Assembly (NCBI GenBank): GCA_035279665.1
Contig: DATEHI010000051.1
Location: 1-13,763, forward strand
Direction: 5' to 3'
DNA from: CF-13 sp035279665
GTDB lineage: Bacteria > Chloroflexota > Dormibacteria > CF-121
Length of the DNA: 13,763 nucleotides
The notes under the pieces: generated by a model
What the model was told of the DNA's origin: nothing
Databases searched by the model: none
The model's input: only the letters and a program-made list of their open reading frames with translations
Made by a program: the position numbers and the translations under genes
Shown: positions 6,582 through 13,763 of the stretch, in pieces
How the letters are laid out: each line of letters begins with the position of its first letter
How positions within the stretch are numbered: position 1 is the stretch's first letter

Positions 6582-7538
6582 GTGCGAGACACCCTGACCG
6601 CTCCGCCTGCGCGGACGCAGGTTCCCCTCCATCATCTGACCGGGCCACACGTCCTGGACCGTGCCTTGATCGAGAACTTGCTCGAGCGCGCGGCCGCATT
6701 CGAGCAGGTCAAGGAGATGGCGGTGGGGCGGCTGTCGGGCCGGCTGCTCGCGACGGTCTTCTACGAACCGAGCACCCGCACGCGCTTTTCCTTCGAGGCC
6801 GCTATGCACCGCCTCGGCGGGCAGGTGCTGAGCGCCGAGAACGCCACGCGGGCCTCGTCAGCAGCCAAGGGAGAGTCGCTGGAAGACGCCATCCGCGTTA
6901 TCGGCGGCTATGTCGACGGAATCGTGCTGCGCCATCCTGAGGTCGGCGCTGCCGAGAAGGCGGCGGCCGTGGCCGCCGTGCCGGTGATCAACGCCGGAGA
7001 TGGGGCCGGGCAGCATCCGACGCAGGCGCTGCTCGATCTCTTCACCATCAAGAAAGAGCTGGGCCGCCTCGACCACCTGCGGATTGGCCTGGCGGGCGAC
7101 TTGCGCAATGGCCGAACGGTTCGGTCGCTCGCGGTGCTGCTCTCACGCTTCCCGGGAAACGAGCTGGTGCTGATCGCGCCACCGGGGTTGCGCATGGGAG
7201 AGGACCTGGTTGGCTCCCTCGAGCGGGCCCAGCAAAGCTTGCGGGAGACCGAGGACCTGGTCGGCGCGATCCCGGAGCTCGACGTCCTGTATCAGACGCG
7301 CATTCAGGCCGAGCGCTTCGAGTCGCCCGAAGACTATGAGCGGCATCGCGGGGTCTACATCGTCACGCCCGAGGTGATGCGCCGCCTTCCTGAGCACGCC
7401 ATCCTCATGCATCCGCTGCCGCGCCTGGGAGAGATCGATCCGCTGGTCGACGCCGACCCGAGGGCCGCCTACTTCCGGCAGGCGCGCAATGGGTTGTGGG
7501 TACGGATGGCCGTGCTCGAATGGGCCCTGGGGCGCTGA
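6582..7538 (+). CDS. pyrB: Aspartate carbamoyltransferase catalytic subunit
   Basis: The enzyme joins carbamoyl phosphate and L-aspartate to N-carbamoyl-L-aspartate, the committed step of UMP synthesis. At 318 residues it has the usual catalytic-chain length. The carbamoyl-phosphate site STRTR (64-68) is present, as are the 80s-loop region with Lys96 in AAKGES, RHPE (117-120), GQHPTQALLDL (143-153) and the aspartate-side HPLPRLGEID (277-286). The start is GTG 6582, set by AAAGGAG ending 6 nt upstream; the extra N-terminal residues (TAPPARTQVPLHHL) are normal for this family. No pyrI is seen, so allosteric control as in E. coli is unlikely from this window. It is the first gene of the operon, under the PyrR loop, and its stop overlaps the next start (TGATG). 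Confidence 0.96.
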   Translation: MRDTLTAPPARTQVPLHHLTGPHVLDRALIENLLERAAAFEQVKEMAVGRLSGRLLATVFYEPSTRTRFSFEAAMHRLGGQVLSAENATRASSAAKGESLEDAIRVIGGYVDGIVLRHPEVGAAEKAAAVAAVPVINAGDGAGQHPTQALLDLFTIKKELGRLDHLRIGLAGDLRNGRTVRSLAVLLSRFPGNELVLIAPPGLRMGEDLVGSLERAQQSLRETEDLVGAIPELDVLYQTRIQAERFESPEDYERHRGVYIVTPEVMRRLPEHAILMHPLPRLGEIDPLVDADPRAAYFRQARNGLWVRMAVLEWALGR

Positions 7539-8089
7539 TGTTGCAGACCCCGCCCGCCAAGGCCGTCATCCTCGATGCCGAAGGCCTGCGCCGCGCCTGG
7601 CGACGCATCGCGCACGAAGTGATCGAGCGGCAGCCGAACCTCGCGCAGCTGACTCTGCTGGGCATCGTTACCCGCGGCCTCCCGCTCGCGCAGCGGCTGG
7701 CTGCGACCCTGGAGCAGCTCGAAGGCGTCCGCCTTCCCGTCATCCCACTCGACGTGCGAGCCTACCGCGACGACCTGCCCCGTGCGGCGGCGGCACCCTT
7801 GCCGGTCCTGCCGGCGGCAGCGGTCGACGGCCGGCCCATCTTGCTCGTCGATGACGTCCTCTTCAACGGGCGGACCGTGCGCGCCGCCATCGACGCCGTG
7901 ATCGCCGCCGGCCGCCCCACGCAGATCCAGCTGGCCGTGCTGGTCGACCGCGGTCACCGCGAGCTGCCGATCCGTCCTGACTACATCGGCAAGAACGTGC
8001 CGACCTCGCGGCAGGAGTGGGTAGACGTGCACTTGATGGAAACCGATGGCGAGGATGCGGTTCGCATCCTGGAGCGGTCGGAGCTCTGA
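7538..8089 (+). CDS. pyrR: Bifunctional PyrR: pyr mRNA-binding regulator / uracil phosphoribosyltransferase
   Basis: PyrR binds a hexaloop hairpin in pyr leaders when UMP is high, and many members also convert uracil plus PRPP to UMP. With ATG 7538 (stop-start overlap TGATG with pyrB) it is 183 residues, the standard size. Signatures are LGIVTRGLPLAQRLA (41-55), YRDDL (76-80), the PRPP loop ILLVDDVLFNGRT (101-113), LAVLVDRGHRELP (132-144) and DYIGKNVPTS (148-157). A longer reading from 7496 would add residues unlike the family and lie inside pyrB, so it is rejected. The matching RNA target is visible in the pyrB leader, which supports a regulatory role. Gene order pyrB-pyrR differs from the common pyrR-first arrangement. 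Confidence 0.95.
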   Translation: MLQTPPAKAVILDAEGLRRAWRRIAHEVIERQPNLAQLTLLGIVTRGLPLAQRLAATLEQLEGVRLPVIPLDVRAYRDDLPRAAAAPLPVLPAAAVDGRPILLVDDVLFNGRTVRAAIDAVIAAGRPTQIQLAVLVDRGHRELPIRPDYIGKNVPTSRQEWVDVHLMETDGEDAVRILERSEL

Positions 8090-9231
8090 TGCGCCTGCAC
8101 CACGTCCGCGTGCTTGGACCCCGCGGCCTTTCGATGCCGCAAACCGTTGATGTCAACGCCGAGGGTGCCGACGATCGTGACGCCACCGGGCTCGTGCTCT
8201 CGCCCGGCTGGATGGACCTGCACGCCCACTTGCGCGATCCCGGGTTCCCGCAGAAGGAGACACTGCTCTCCGGCGCGACCAGCGCCGCCGTCGGCGGGTT
8301 CACACACGTGGTTGCCATGGCGAACACCGACCCTGTGACCGATCGACCCGAGCGGCTGCAAAGCCTCGTGGCGCGGAGCGAGGCGCTGCCCATCCGCATC
8401 AGTTTCGTCGGAGCCGTCACCATCGGCCTCGAAGGCCGGCAGCTTACCGACGCTGTGGCGCTGAAGGCGGCCGGAGCCGTGGCGCTCTCCGACGATGGCC
8501 GGCACGCGATGGACCGCGCCACGCTCGGCCGTGCCCTCGAAGCAGCGTCAGCGGCTGGGTTGCCGGTGCTCATCCACGCGCAGGCGGAGGGCCTGGGGAA
8601 CGGCCCCGATGCGGAGGTCGCGGCGGTGACCGATGCGCTCGACGCCCTGCGCAATATCAAGGGAGCCCGCCTCCACCTCCAGCACGTCAGCACGCGCCAG
8701 GCGGTCGAGTTGATTCGTGCCGCCAAGTCCGATGGCCTGGCGGTGACGGCCGAAGCCACCCCGCATCACCTCACGCTCACCTCGCGGGATGCGGCGGCGA
8801 TGGGTCCACACGGGAACGTCAATCCGCCGCTAAGGACCGCCGACGACCGCGATGCGCTGCGCCGGGCGCTGATCGAGGGGGTGATCGACGTGATCGCGAC
8901 CGATCATGCGCCCCATGACCAGGCCGCAAAGCAGGCTGGCGCAAACGGCTTCCACGGTTTCGAGACGGCGGTGAGCGTCGTCCTGGGGCTCGGGCTCACC
9001 GATCGCGTCGTCTACCGCGCCTGCGTGTCGCGCCCACGGGAGATCGCCGGCCGATCGCTCGAGGAGGAATGGATCCTGATCGACCCGAATGCCGAATGGA
9101 CGGTTGACGCGTCCTCCTTCCGCAGCCGCGGCAAGAACACCGCGTTTCAAGGGCGGCGGTTGCGCGGACATGTCGTCATGACCGTCTGTCGAGGGCAGGT
9201 GGTGACGGAGCGCGTGATGCAGCATGCCTGA
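8089..9231 (+). CDS. pyrC: Dihydroorotase (class I type, compact)
   Basis: The enzyme cyclises N-carbamoyl-L-aspartate to dihydroorotate at a metal centre. Metal and catalytic residues appear intact: DLHAHLRDPG with His45 and His47, LSDDGR with Asp135, His163 in LIHAQ, His199 in QHVST, and Asp272 in ATDHAPH. NVNPPLR (243-249) is the usual substrate-side motif. ATG 8089 overlaps the pyrR stop (TGATG) and has GGAG at 8080-8083, so the longer reading from 8017 is not needed. At 380 residues it is some 40 shorter than typical class I enzymes. Much of the difference is between His163 and His199, where relatives carry a longer loop with a GxP-type segment, and some is at the N terminus. Retained metal ligands argue against an inactive PyrC-like scaffold. 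Confidence 0.93.
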   Translation: MRLHHVRVLGPRGLSMPQTVDVNAEGADDRDATGLVLSPGWMDLHAHLRDPGFPQKETLLSGATSAAVGGFTHVVAMANTDPVTDRPERLQSLVARSEALPIRISFVGAVTIGLEGRQLTDAVALKAAGAVALSDDGRHAMDRATLGRALEAASAAGLPVLIHAQAEGLGNGPDAEVAAVTDALDALRNIKGARLHLQHVSTRQAVELIRAAKSDGLAVTAEATPHHLTLTSRDAAAMGPHGNVNPPLRTADDRDALRRALIEGVIDVIATDHAPHDQAAKQAGANGFHGFETAVSVVLGLGLTDRVVYRACVSRPREIAGRSLEEEWILIDPNAEWTVDASSFRSRGKNTAFQGRRLRGHVVMTVCRGQVVTERVMQHA

Positions 9232-12200
9232 CGCCATGGTGCTCGTCCTCGAGGACGGCTTCACCGTGTTCGGCGAGCGTGGCGGGCAGGCCACCCAGGC
9301 CGCCGGTGAAGTTGTGATCAACACCTGCATGACGGGCTACCAGGAAGTGCTCTCCGACCCCTCGTATGCCGGGCAGATGGTGGTCATGACCTATCCGCTG
9401 GTCGGCAACTACGGTGCGACACCGGACTTCCAGGAGTCGGGCCGCCCCTGGGCTCGGGCGTTGATCACCCGTCAGCTCAGCCCCTTCCAGCAACACTGGC
9501 GCTCTCACCAGTCACTCGCCGAGTGGCTCGACGGCTACGGTGTCCCGATCCTCACCGGTTGCGATACGCGCCGATTGGCCAGGCATCTGCGAGGCACCGG
9601 GGCGCAGCGGGCGCTCATCGGGCCCCGTCACGAGCTCCCCTCACTGCGCGAGCGTGTCCACCGCGTGACCCCACTCGAGGAACAGGACCTGGTCCGCCAG
9701 GTCTCTGGGGCGTTCACCGATGTCGTGGAGACGCTCGATCCGGTGCTGTCAGTCCGGTCGTTGCGCCAGTGGACCGGCTTGCGGCTAGTCGTCGTCGACT
9801 ACGGCGTCAAGCGCAACATCCTCCGATCGCTACGCGCCCGTGGTGTCGAGGTCGAGGTCCTGCCGCACGACGGCGACCTCGCGACGATCCTCGCGCGCCG
9901 CCCTGACGGGGTCGTGCTCTCGAACGGCCCGGGCGACCCCTCACAGTTGCGGCCGGCCATCGAGATGACGCGGCAGCTGATCAAGCGGCTGCCGGTGCTG
10001 GGCATCTGCCTCGGGCATCAACTCCTCGGCCAGGCGGCCGGCGCCCGCACCTCACGGTTGCGATTCGGGCACCACGGCGGCAACCATCCCGTGCTCGACC
10101 TGCGGACGGGGCGGGTGAGCATGACATCGCAGAACCATGAGTTCGAGGTCGATGCAGAGAGCCTGCCCGCCAGCAGCGGCTTCCGCGTCAGTCACCGCAA
10201 CCTGCACGACGGCTCGGTCGAGGGCCTCGTGCACGATCACCTGCCGGTCCGCTCGGTGCAGTATCACCCCGAAGGCGCACCCGGACCCCAGGACAACCAG
10301 GTGATCTTCGATGACTTCCTGGACCTGGTCGCCCGGCGGCAAACGGTGCCGATCACCGTACGCCAGCCGGTGCGCCGTCCCGCCAGCATGCTCGTCATCG
10401 GATCCGGCCCGATCGTGATCGGCCAGGCCGCCGAGTTCGACTACGCGGGAACCCAGGCCTGCAAGGCGCTTCGCGAAGAAGGTGTGCGCACCATCCTCGT
10501 AAATTCGAACCCGGCTACCATCATGACCGACGAAGGCATCGCCGACCGTGTTTATATCGAGCCGCTGACGGTCGAGGCGATCACGGCGATCATCGAACGC
10601 GAGCGGCCTGATGGGCTGCTGCCGACCCTCGGCGGCCAGACCGGGCTCAACCTGGCGGTGGCACTGGCCGACGCCGGCGTCCTCGACCGCTGCGAGGTGC
10701 GTGTGCTCGGGACGCCGCTCGCGGCGATCCGCGAGGCCGAGGATCGGGAGGCCTTCAAGGGCGTGCTACTGCGCTTGGGCGAGCCGGTGACGGACAGCCG
10801 CACCGTGACGACCGTCGAAGCGGCCCAGGAATTCGCCGCGGCGATCGGCCTTCCGCTGGTGGTTCGTCCGGCCTATACGCTCGGCGGCACCGGCGGCGGG
10901 ATGGCGGAGACCCCGCTCGAGCTCGAAGCCATCGTCCGCGAGGGATTGGCCGCGAGTCCGATCCGGCAGGTGCTGGTCGAGCGCTCGCTCTCCGGCTGGA
11001 AAGAGATCGAGTACGAGGTCATGCGGGACGCCAACGACACCTGCATCGCTGTCTGCAACATGGAGAACCTCGACCCGATGGGCGTGCATACCGGTGACAG
11101 CATCGTGGTGGCGCCCAGCCAAACGCTCTCCGACCGTCAGTACCAGATGCTCCGATCCGCGTCGCTGCGCATCATCCGGGCTCTGCGCATCGAAGGCGGG
11201 TGCAACGTGCAGTTCGCGCTGGACCCGGCATCCGATCAGTACTACGTCATCGAGGTGAATCCTCGGGTCAGCCGCTCGTCAGCGCTGGCGTCGAAGGCGA
11301 CGGGATATCCAATCGCACGAGTGGCCGCCAAGATCGCCGCGGGACGTGGCCTCCACGAAATCGCCAATGCGGTCACGGGGCAGACGAGCGCGGCCTTCGA
11401 GCCGGCGCTCGACTACTGCGTCGTCAAGATCCCGCGCTGGCCGTTTGATAAGTTCCCGGCGGCGGACCGGACCCTGGGCACGCAGATGAAGTCCACCGGC
11501 GAGGTGATGGCGATCGAGCGGACGTTTGAGGCCGCGCTGGGCAAGGCCCTGCGGGCCCTCGAGCAGCGCCTTCCCGATGCCATGCAACTGCGCGGGCGTC
11601 CGGACCTGCTGCATCAGCCCAACGACCGCCGGCTGATGGCGGCGATGCAAGCGCTGCGCGACGGCGCCGCCAATGACGAGGTCGCTGCGGCGACCGGCTA
11701 CGCGCTCTGGTTCATCGACCGGCTGGCATTCATCACCGCGCTCGAGGCGGAGCTGCGGCGAGGCTCAGGCTTGGGGCAGGACGCGGATCTTCTCCTGCGC
11801 GCGAAGCGCGCTGGCTTCGATGATGAGCGAATCGCGGCGCTCAGCGGCGGGCGGCTTCAGGCCAGCGCGCCGGAGCCGACCTTCCGGCAGGTCGATACCT
11901 GCGCTGCGGAGTTCGAGGCGGTGACGCCCTATTACTACGCGACCTACGAGGACGAAGACGAGATCATCCGCAGCGGAAATACCGCGGTGGCGGTGATCGG
12001 CTCGGGTCCGATCCGGATCGGCCAGGGAATCGAGTTCGATTACTGCAGCGTCCACGCCTCGGCCGCGTTGCAGGAAGCCGGTCTCGACAGCGTGCTCATC
12101 AATAGCAACCCTGAGACGGTCAGCACCGACTTCGATGCCTCGACCCGTCTCTACTTCGAACCCCTCGACCTGGAGGGGGTCCGCAACGTGCTTCACCGCG

Positions 12201-13579
12201 ATCCGGTGCTGGGCGTGATGGTCCAGTTCGGCGGACAGACCGGTCTGAACCTCGCCGACGCGCTGGCGGCGGGCGGCACGCGGATTCTCGGCTCAACCGT
12301 CGACACCATCGACCTGGCAGAAGATCGCCGTCGCTGCGAGGCACTGCTGCGGGACAGCGGTATCCCGCAGTCACCCGGCGGCTCGGCCATCGATGCCGAG
12401 GCCGCGCTGGCGATCGCGGCGAAGGTGGGCTATCCGGTCCTGGTGCGGCCATCCTATGTGCTGGGCGGGCGCGGCATGGAGATCGTCCATTCGGCGGTGG
12501 ACCTTCGACGCTACGTCGATGCGGCGCTGGGGTTCGGCGTCCGCGGCCCCATCCTCGTCGACAAGTACCTCCTCGGTCGCGAGCTCGACGTCGATGCCGT
12601 CTGCGATGGTGAGACGGTGTTGATCCCGGGGATCCTCGAACACATCGAGCGGGCGGGCATCCATTCGGGCGATTCGTACGCGGTCTACCCACCGATCACG
12701 CTCACGCCGGCCGAGACCGGTCGCGTGGTCGAGGCGACCACCGTCATCGCCCGCTTATTCAGGGCGGTGGGCCTGATCAACATCCAGTTCGTCATCCAGG
12801 ACGGCATCCCGCACGTGCTGGAGGTGAACCCGCGGGCCAGCCGGACCGTGCCGTTCCTCAGCAAGGTGACGGGGGTGCCGATGGTGAACCTGGCCACGCA
12901 CGCGGCGCTGGGTCGCTCCCTCAAGGAGTTCGGCTTCTCGGATGGACTGCAGCCGAGCCGGCAGCTGTATGCCGTCAAGGCCCCCGTCTTCTCGATGGCC
13001 AAGCTACCTGCCGTCGATGCCGTGCTCGGCCCCGAGATGAAGTCGACCGGTGAGGCGATGGGGATTGCGCAAGACCTGCCCACCGCCCAGTACAAGGCGT
13101 TCCTCTCGACCATGCCGGAACTTCCACCGGACGGCGCGGCCCTCTGCTCGATCGCCGACGCCGACAAGCAGGAGGCGCTGCCCATCTTGCGGGGACTCCA
13201 TGCGCTGGGCATTCGGCTCTACGGGACAGCCGGCACCGCGGCCTTGCTGGGCGAGTCCGACATCCCGGCAACGACGGTGCAGAAGCTTCGCGACGGCCAT
13301 CCCAACGTCGTCGACGTCATCCAGTCGGGCCAGGTCCAGCTCGTCGTGAATACCGTCTCGACCTCAGCCCCCGTGGCTGACAACGGTGCGGGCGTGCCCC
13401 TGCGCGATGGCTACGAGATCCGCCGGGCATCGGTTGAGCGCCGCATCCCGTGCCTCACCTCGCTGGATACCGCGCGGGCTCTCGTGCAGGCATTGCGATC
13501 CTCACGCCGGGAACATCGCTCGAGCGTCGCGACGCTCGGCGAGTACGTGGGCGCTGTCCCCGAGGTTGTGCCCGCGTGA
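9224..13579 (+). CDS. carAB: Fused glutamine-dependent carbamoyl-phosphate synthase (CarA-CarB)
   Basis: A single 1451-residue polypeptide should make carbamoyl phosphate from glutamine, bicarbonate and two ATP. Residues 1 to about 370 are CarA: MTGYQEVLSDPSYAGQ (36-51), FGHHGGNHPV (281-290), and the glutaminase triad Cys262, His348 and Glu350. A linker of about 17 residues (371-387) leads into CarB. The two homologous halves start at VIGSGPIVIGQ (391-401) and VIGSGPIRIGQ (924-934), with ATP-grasp motifs VRPAYTLGGTGGG (547-559) and VRPSYVLGGRG (1074-1084). The C-terminal MGS-like allosteric domain (about 1303-1425) keeps Lys1315, Thr1335, Thr1338, Lys1354 and Asn1376 at a constant offset from the nucleotide-site residues I recall for E. 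coli CarB. ATG 9224 overlaps pyrC by 8 nt; ATG 9236 (Met5) would fit CarA homology equally well. An internal ATG at 10388 (Met389) has no Shine-Dalgarno sequence. Confidence 0.95.
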   Translation: MPDAMVLVLEDGFTVFGERGGQATQAAGEVVINTCMTGYQEVLSDPSYAGQMVVMTYPLVGNYGATPDFQESGRPWARALITRQLSPFQQHWRSHQSLAEWLDGYGVPILTGCDTRRLARHLRGTGAQRALIGPRHELPSLRERVHRVTPLEEQDLVRQVSGAFTDVVETLDPVLSVRSLRQWTGLRLVVVDYGVKRNILRSLRARGVEVEVLPHDGDLATILARRPDGVVLSNGPGDPSQLRPAIEMTRQLIKRLPVLGICLGHQLLGQAAGARTSRLRFGHHGGNHPVLDLRTGRVSMTSQNHEFEVDAESLPASSGFRVSHRNLHDGSVEGLVHDHLPVRSVQYHPEGAPGPQDNQVIFDDFLDLVARRQTVPITVRQPVRRPASMLVIGSGPIVIGQAAEFDYAGTQACKALREEGVRTILVNSNPATIMTDEGIADRVYIEPLTVEAITAIIERERPDGLLPTLGGQTGLNLAVALADAGVLDRCEVRVLGTPLAAIREAEDREAFKGVLLRLGEPVTDSRTVTTVEAAQEFAAAIGLPLVVRPAYTLGGTGGGMAETPLELEAIVREGLAASPIRQVLVERSLSGWKEIEYEVMRDANDTCIAVCNMENLDPMGVHTGDSIVVAPSQTLSDRQYQMLRSASLRIIRALRIEGGCNVQFALDPASDQYYVIEVNPRVSRSSALASKATGYPIARVAAKIAAGRGLHEIANAVTGQTSAAFEPALDYCVVKIPRWPFDKFPAADRTLGTQMKSTGEVMAIERTFEAALGKALRALEQRLPDAMQLRGRPDLLHQPNDRRLMAAMQALRDGAANDEVAAATGYALWFIDRLAFITALEAELRRGSGLGQDADLLLRAKRAGFDDERIAALSGGRLQASAPEPTFRQVDTCAAEFEAVTPYYYATYEDEDEIIRSGNTAVAVIGSGPIRIGQGIEFDYCSVHASAALQEAGLDSVLINSNPETVSTDFDASTRLYFEPLDLEGVRNVLHRDPVLGVMVQFGGQTGLNLADALAAGGTRILGSTVDTIDLAEDRRRCEALLRDSGIPQSPGGSAIDAEAALAIAAKVGYPVLVRPSYVLGGRGMEIVHSAVDLRRYVDAALGFGVRGPILVDKYLLGRELDVDAVCDGETVLIPGILEHIERAGIHSGDSYAVYPPITLTPAETGRVVEATTVIARLFRAVGLINIQFVIQDGIPHVLEVNPRASRTVPFLSKVTGVPMVNLATHAALGRSLKEFGFSDGLQPSRQLYAVKAPVFSMAKLPAVDAVLGPEMKSTGEAMGIAQDLPTAQYKAFLSTMPELPPDGAALCSIADADKQEALPILRGLHALGIRLYGTAGTAALLGESDIPATTVQKLRDGHPNVVDVIQSGQVQLVVNTVSTSAPVADNGAGVPLRDGYEIRRASVERRIPCLTSLDTARALVQALRSSRREHRSSVATLGEYVGAVPEVVPA

Positions 13580-13763
13580 GCATGGCCGTCGCGCCTGCCG
13601 TCGTGGTCGAGCGCTCGGTCCCCCTAGCCGGGGCGGTAGAGCTGGTCCTCTACCATCCGCCGTCAGCGGCCGCCGTCAAGCCCGGGCAGTTCTTCCAACT
13701 CGGGGTGAGCGCGCCGCACACGATCCTGCGACGGCCCTATAGCGCCGCCTGGTCCGATCCGGC
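13576..13763 (+). CDS. pyrK: Dihydroorotate dehydrogenase electron-transfer subunit PyrK (partial, 3' end outside window)
   Basis: This frame opens with GTG 13576, overlapping the carAB stop as GTGA, and stays open to the window end (about 62 residues). GAGG at 13562-13565 is a possible ribosome binding site; an in-frame ATG at 13582 is the alternative start. The visible part is a ferredoxin-reductase-type FAD domain: an N-terminal strand region, then VKPGQFFQLGV and the FAD-binding RRPYS motif. In a pyr operon this combination points to PyrK, the FAD and 2Fe-2S subunit that passes electrons from class 1B dihydroorotate dehydrogenase to NAD+. The NAD-binding half and the cysteine cluster lie outside the window, so the call rests on the RRPYS motif and the neighbourhood. 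Confidence 0.8.
   Translation, partial: MSMAVAPAVVVERSVPLAGAVELVLYHPPSAAAVKPGQFFQLGVSAPHTILRRPYSAAWSDP

Noticed and set aside
7469..8032. Minus-strand frame opposite pyrR, considered as an antisense regulator gene
   Set aside because: No domain, no promoter or ribosome binding site, and fully explained by codon bias of pyrR.
10388..13579. Separate carB starting at the internal ATG 10388
   Set aside because: There is no stop codon after the CarA part and no Shine-Dalgarno before this ATG, so a fusion is the simpler reading; internal initiation remains possible but unsupported.

Overview
The window is about 13.8 kb of dense, GC-rich bacterial chromosome carrying mostly housekeeping genes. Many genes abut or overlap, recognisable Shine-Dalgarno sequences are few, and there is no trace of phage, transposon, CRISPR, tRNA or rRNA. 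The compact F420-type luciferase-like oxidoreductase, DUF2905 protein, J-protein with half a zinc finger and PyrR-controlled pyr operon suggest a Chloroflexota/Dormibacterota-like lineage. A high-GC actinobacterial relative is the main alternative. This placement is inference; no marker gene here settles it.

Left part (1-5883, plus strand): the 3' end of a DMT/EamA-family membrane transporter, a compact LLM-class flavin oxidoreductase, the single-strand exonuclease RecJ (overlapping the previous gene), a CobB/CbiA-type a,c-diamide synthase behind its own probable promoter, and a DnaJ-like co-chaperone with two of the usual four zinc-finger repeats. Middle (5885-6399, minus strand): a small two-helix DUF2905 membrane protein convergent with dnaJ and, upstream of it, a CxxS glutaredoxin-like protein. 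A divergent intergenic region of about 180 bp (6400-6581) follows and holds inverted repeats, a good sigma-70-type promoter and an RNA hairpin.

Right part (6582 to the end, plus strand): a pyrimidine biosynthesis operon in the order pyrB - pyrR - pyrC - carAB - pyrK (cut off by the window end). Every junction overlaps (TGATG, TGATG, 8 nt, GTGA), so the genes are probably co-transcribed and translationally coupled. CarAB makes carbamoyl phosphate, PyrB condenses it with aspartate, PyrC closes the ring to dihydroorotate, and PyrK would pass electrons from dihydroorotate dehydrogenase. The second gene encodes the regulator PyrR.

Two points stand out. First, the short pyrB leader folds into a canonical PyrR-binding loop (hexaloop CAGCGA, fitting CNGNGA). 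Its lower stem pairs with the pyrB Shine-Dalgarno sequence, which predicts translational repression by PyrR when UMP is abundant. Second, the glutaminase and synthetase subunits of carbamoyl-phosphate synthase, separate proteins in most bacteria, are one uninterrupted 1451-residue polypeptide here. No new defence or mobile system was found; the interest lies in regulation and protein architecture.
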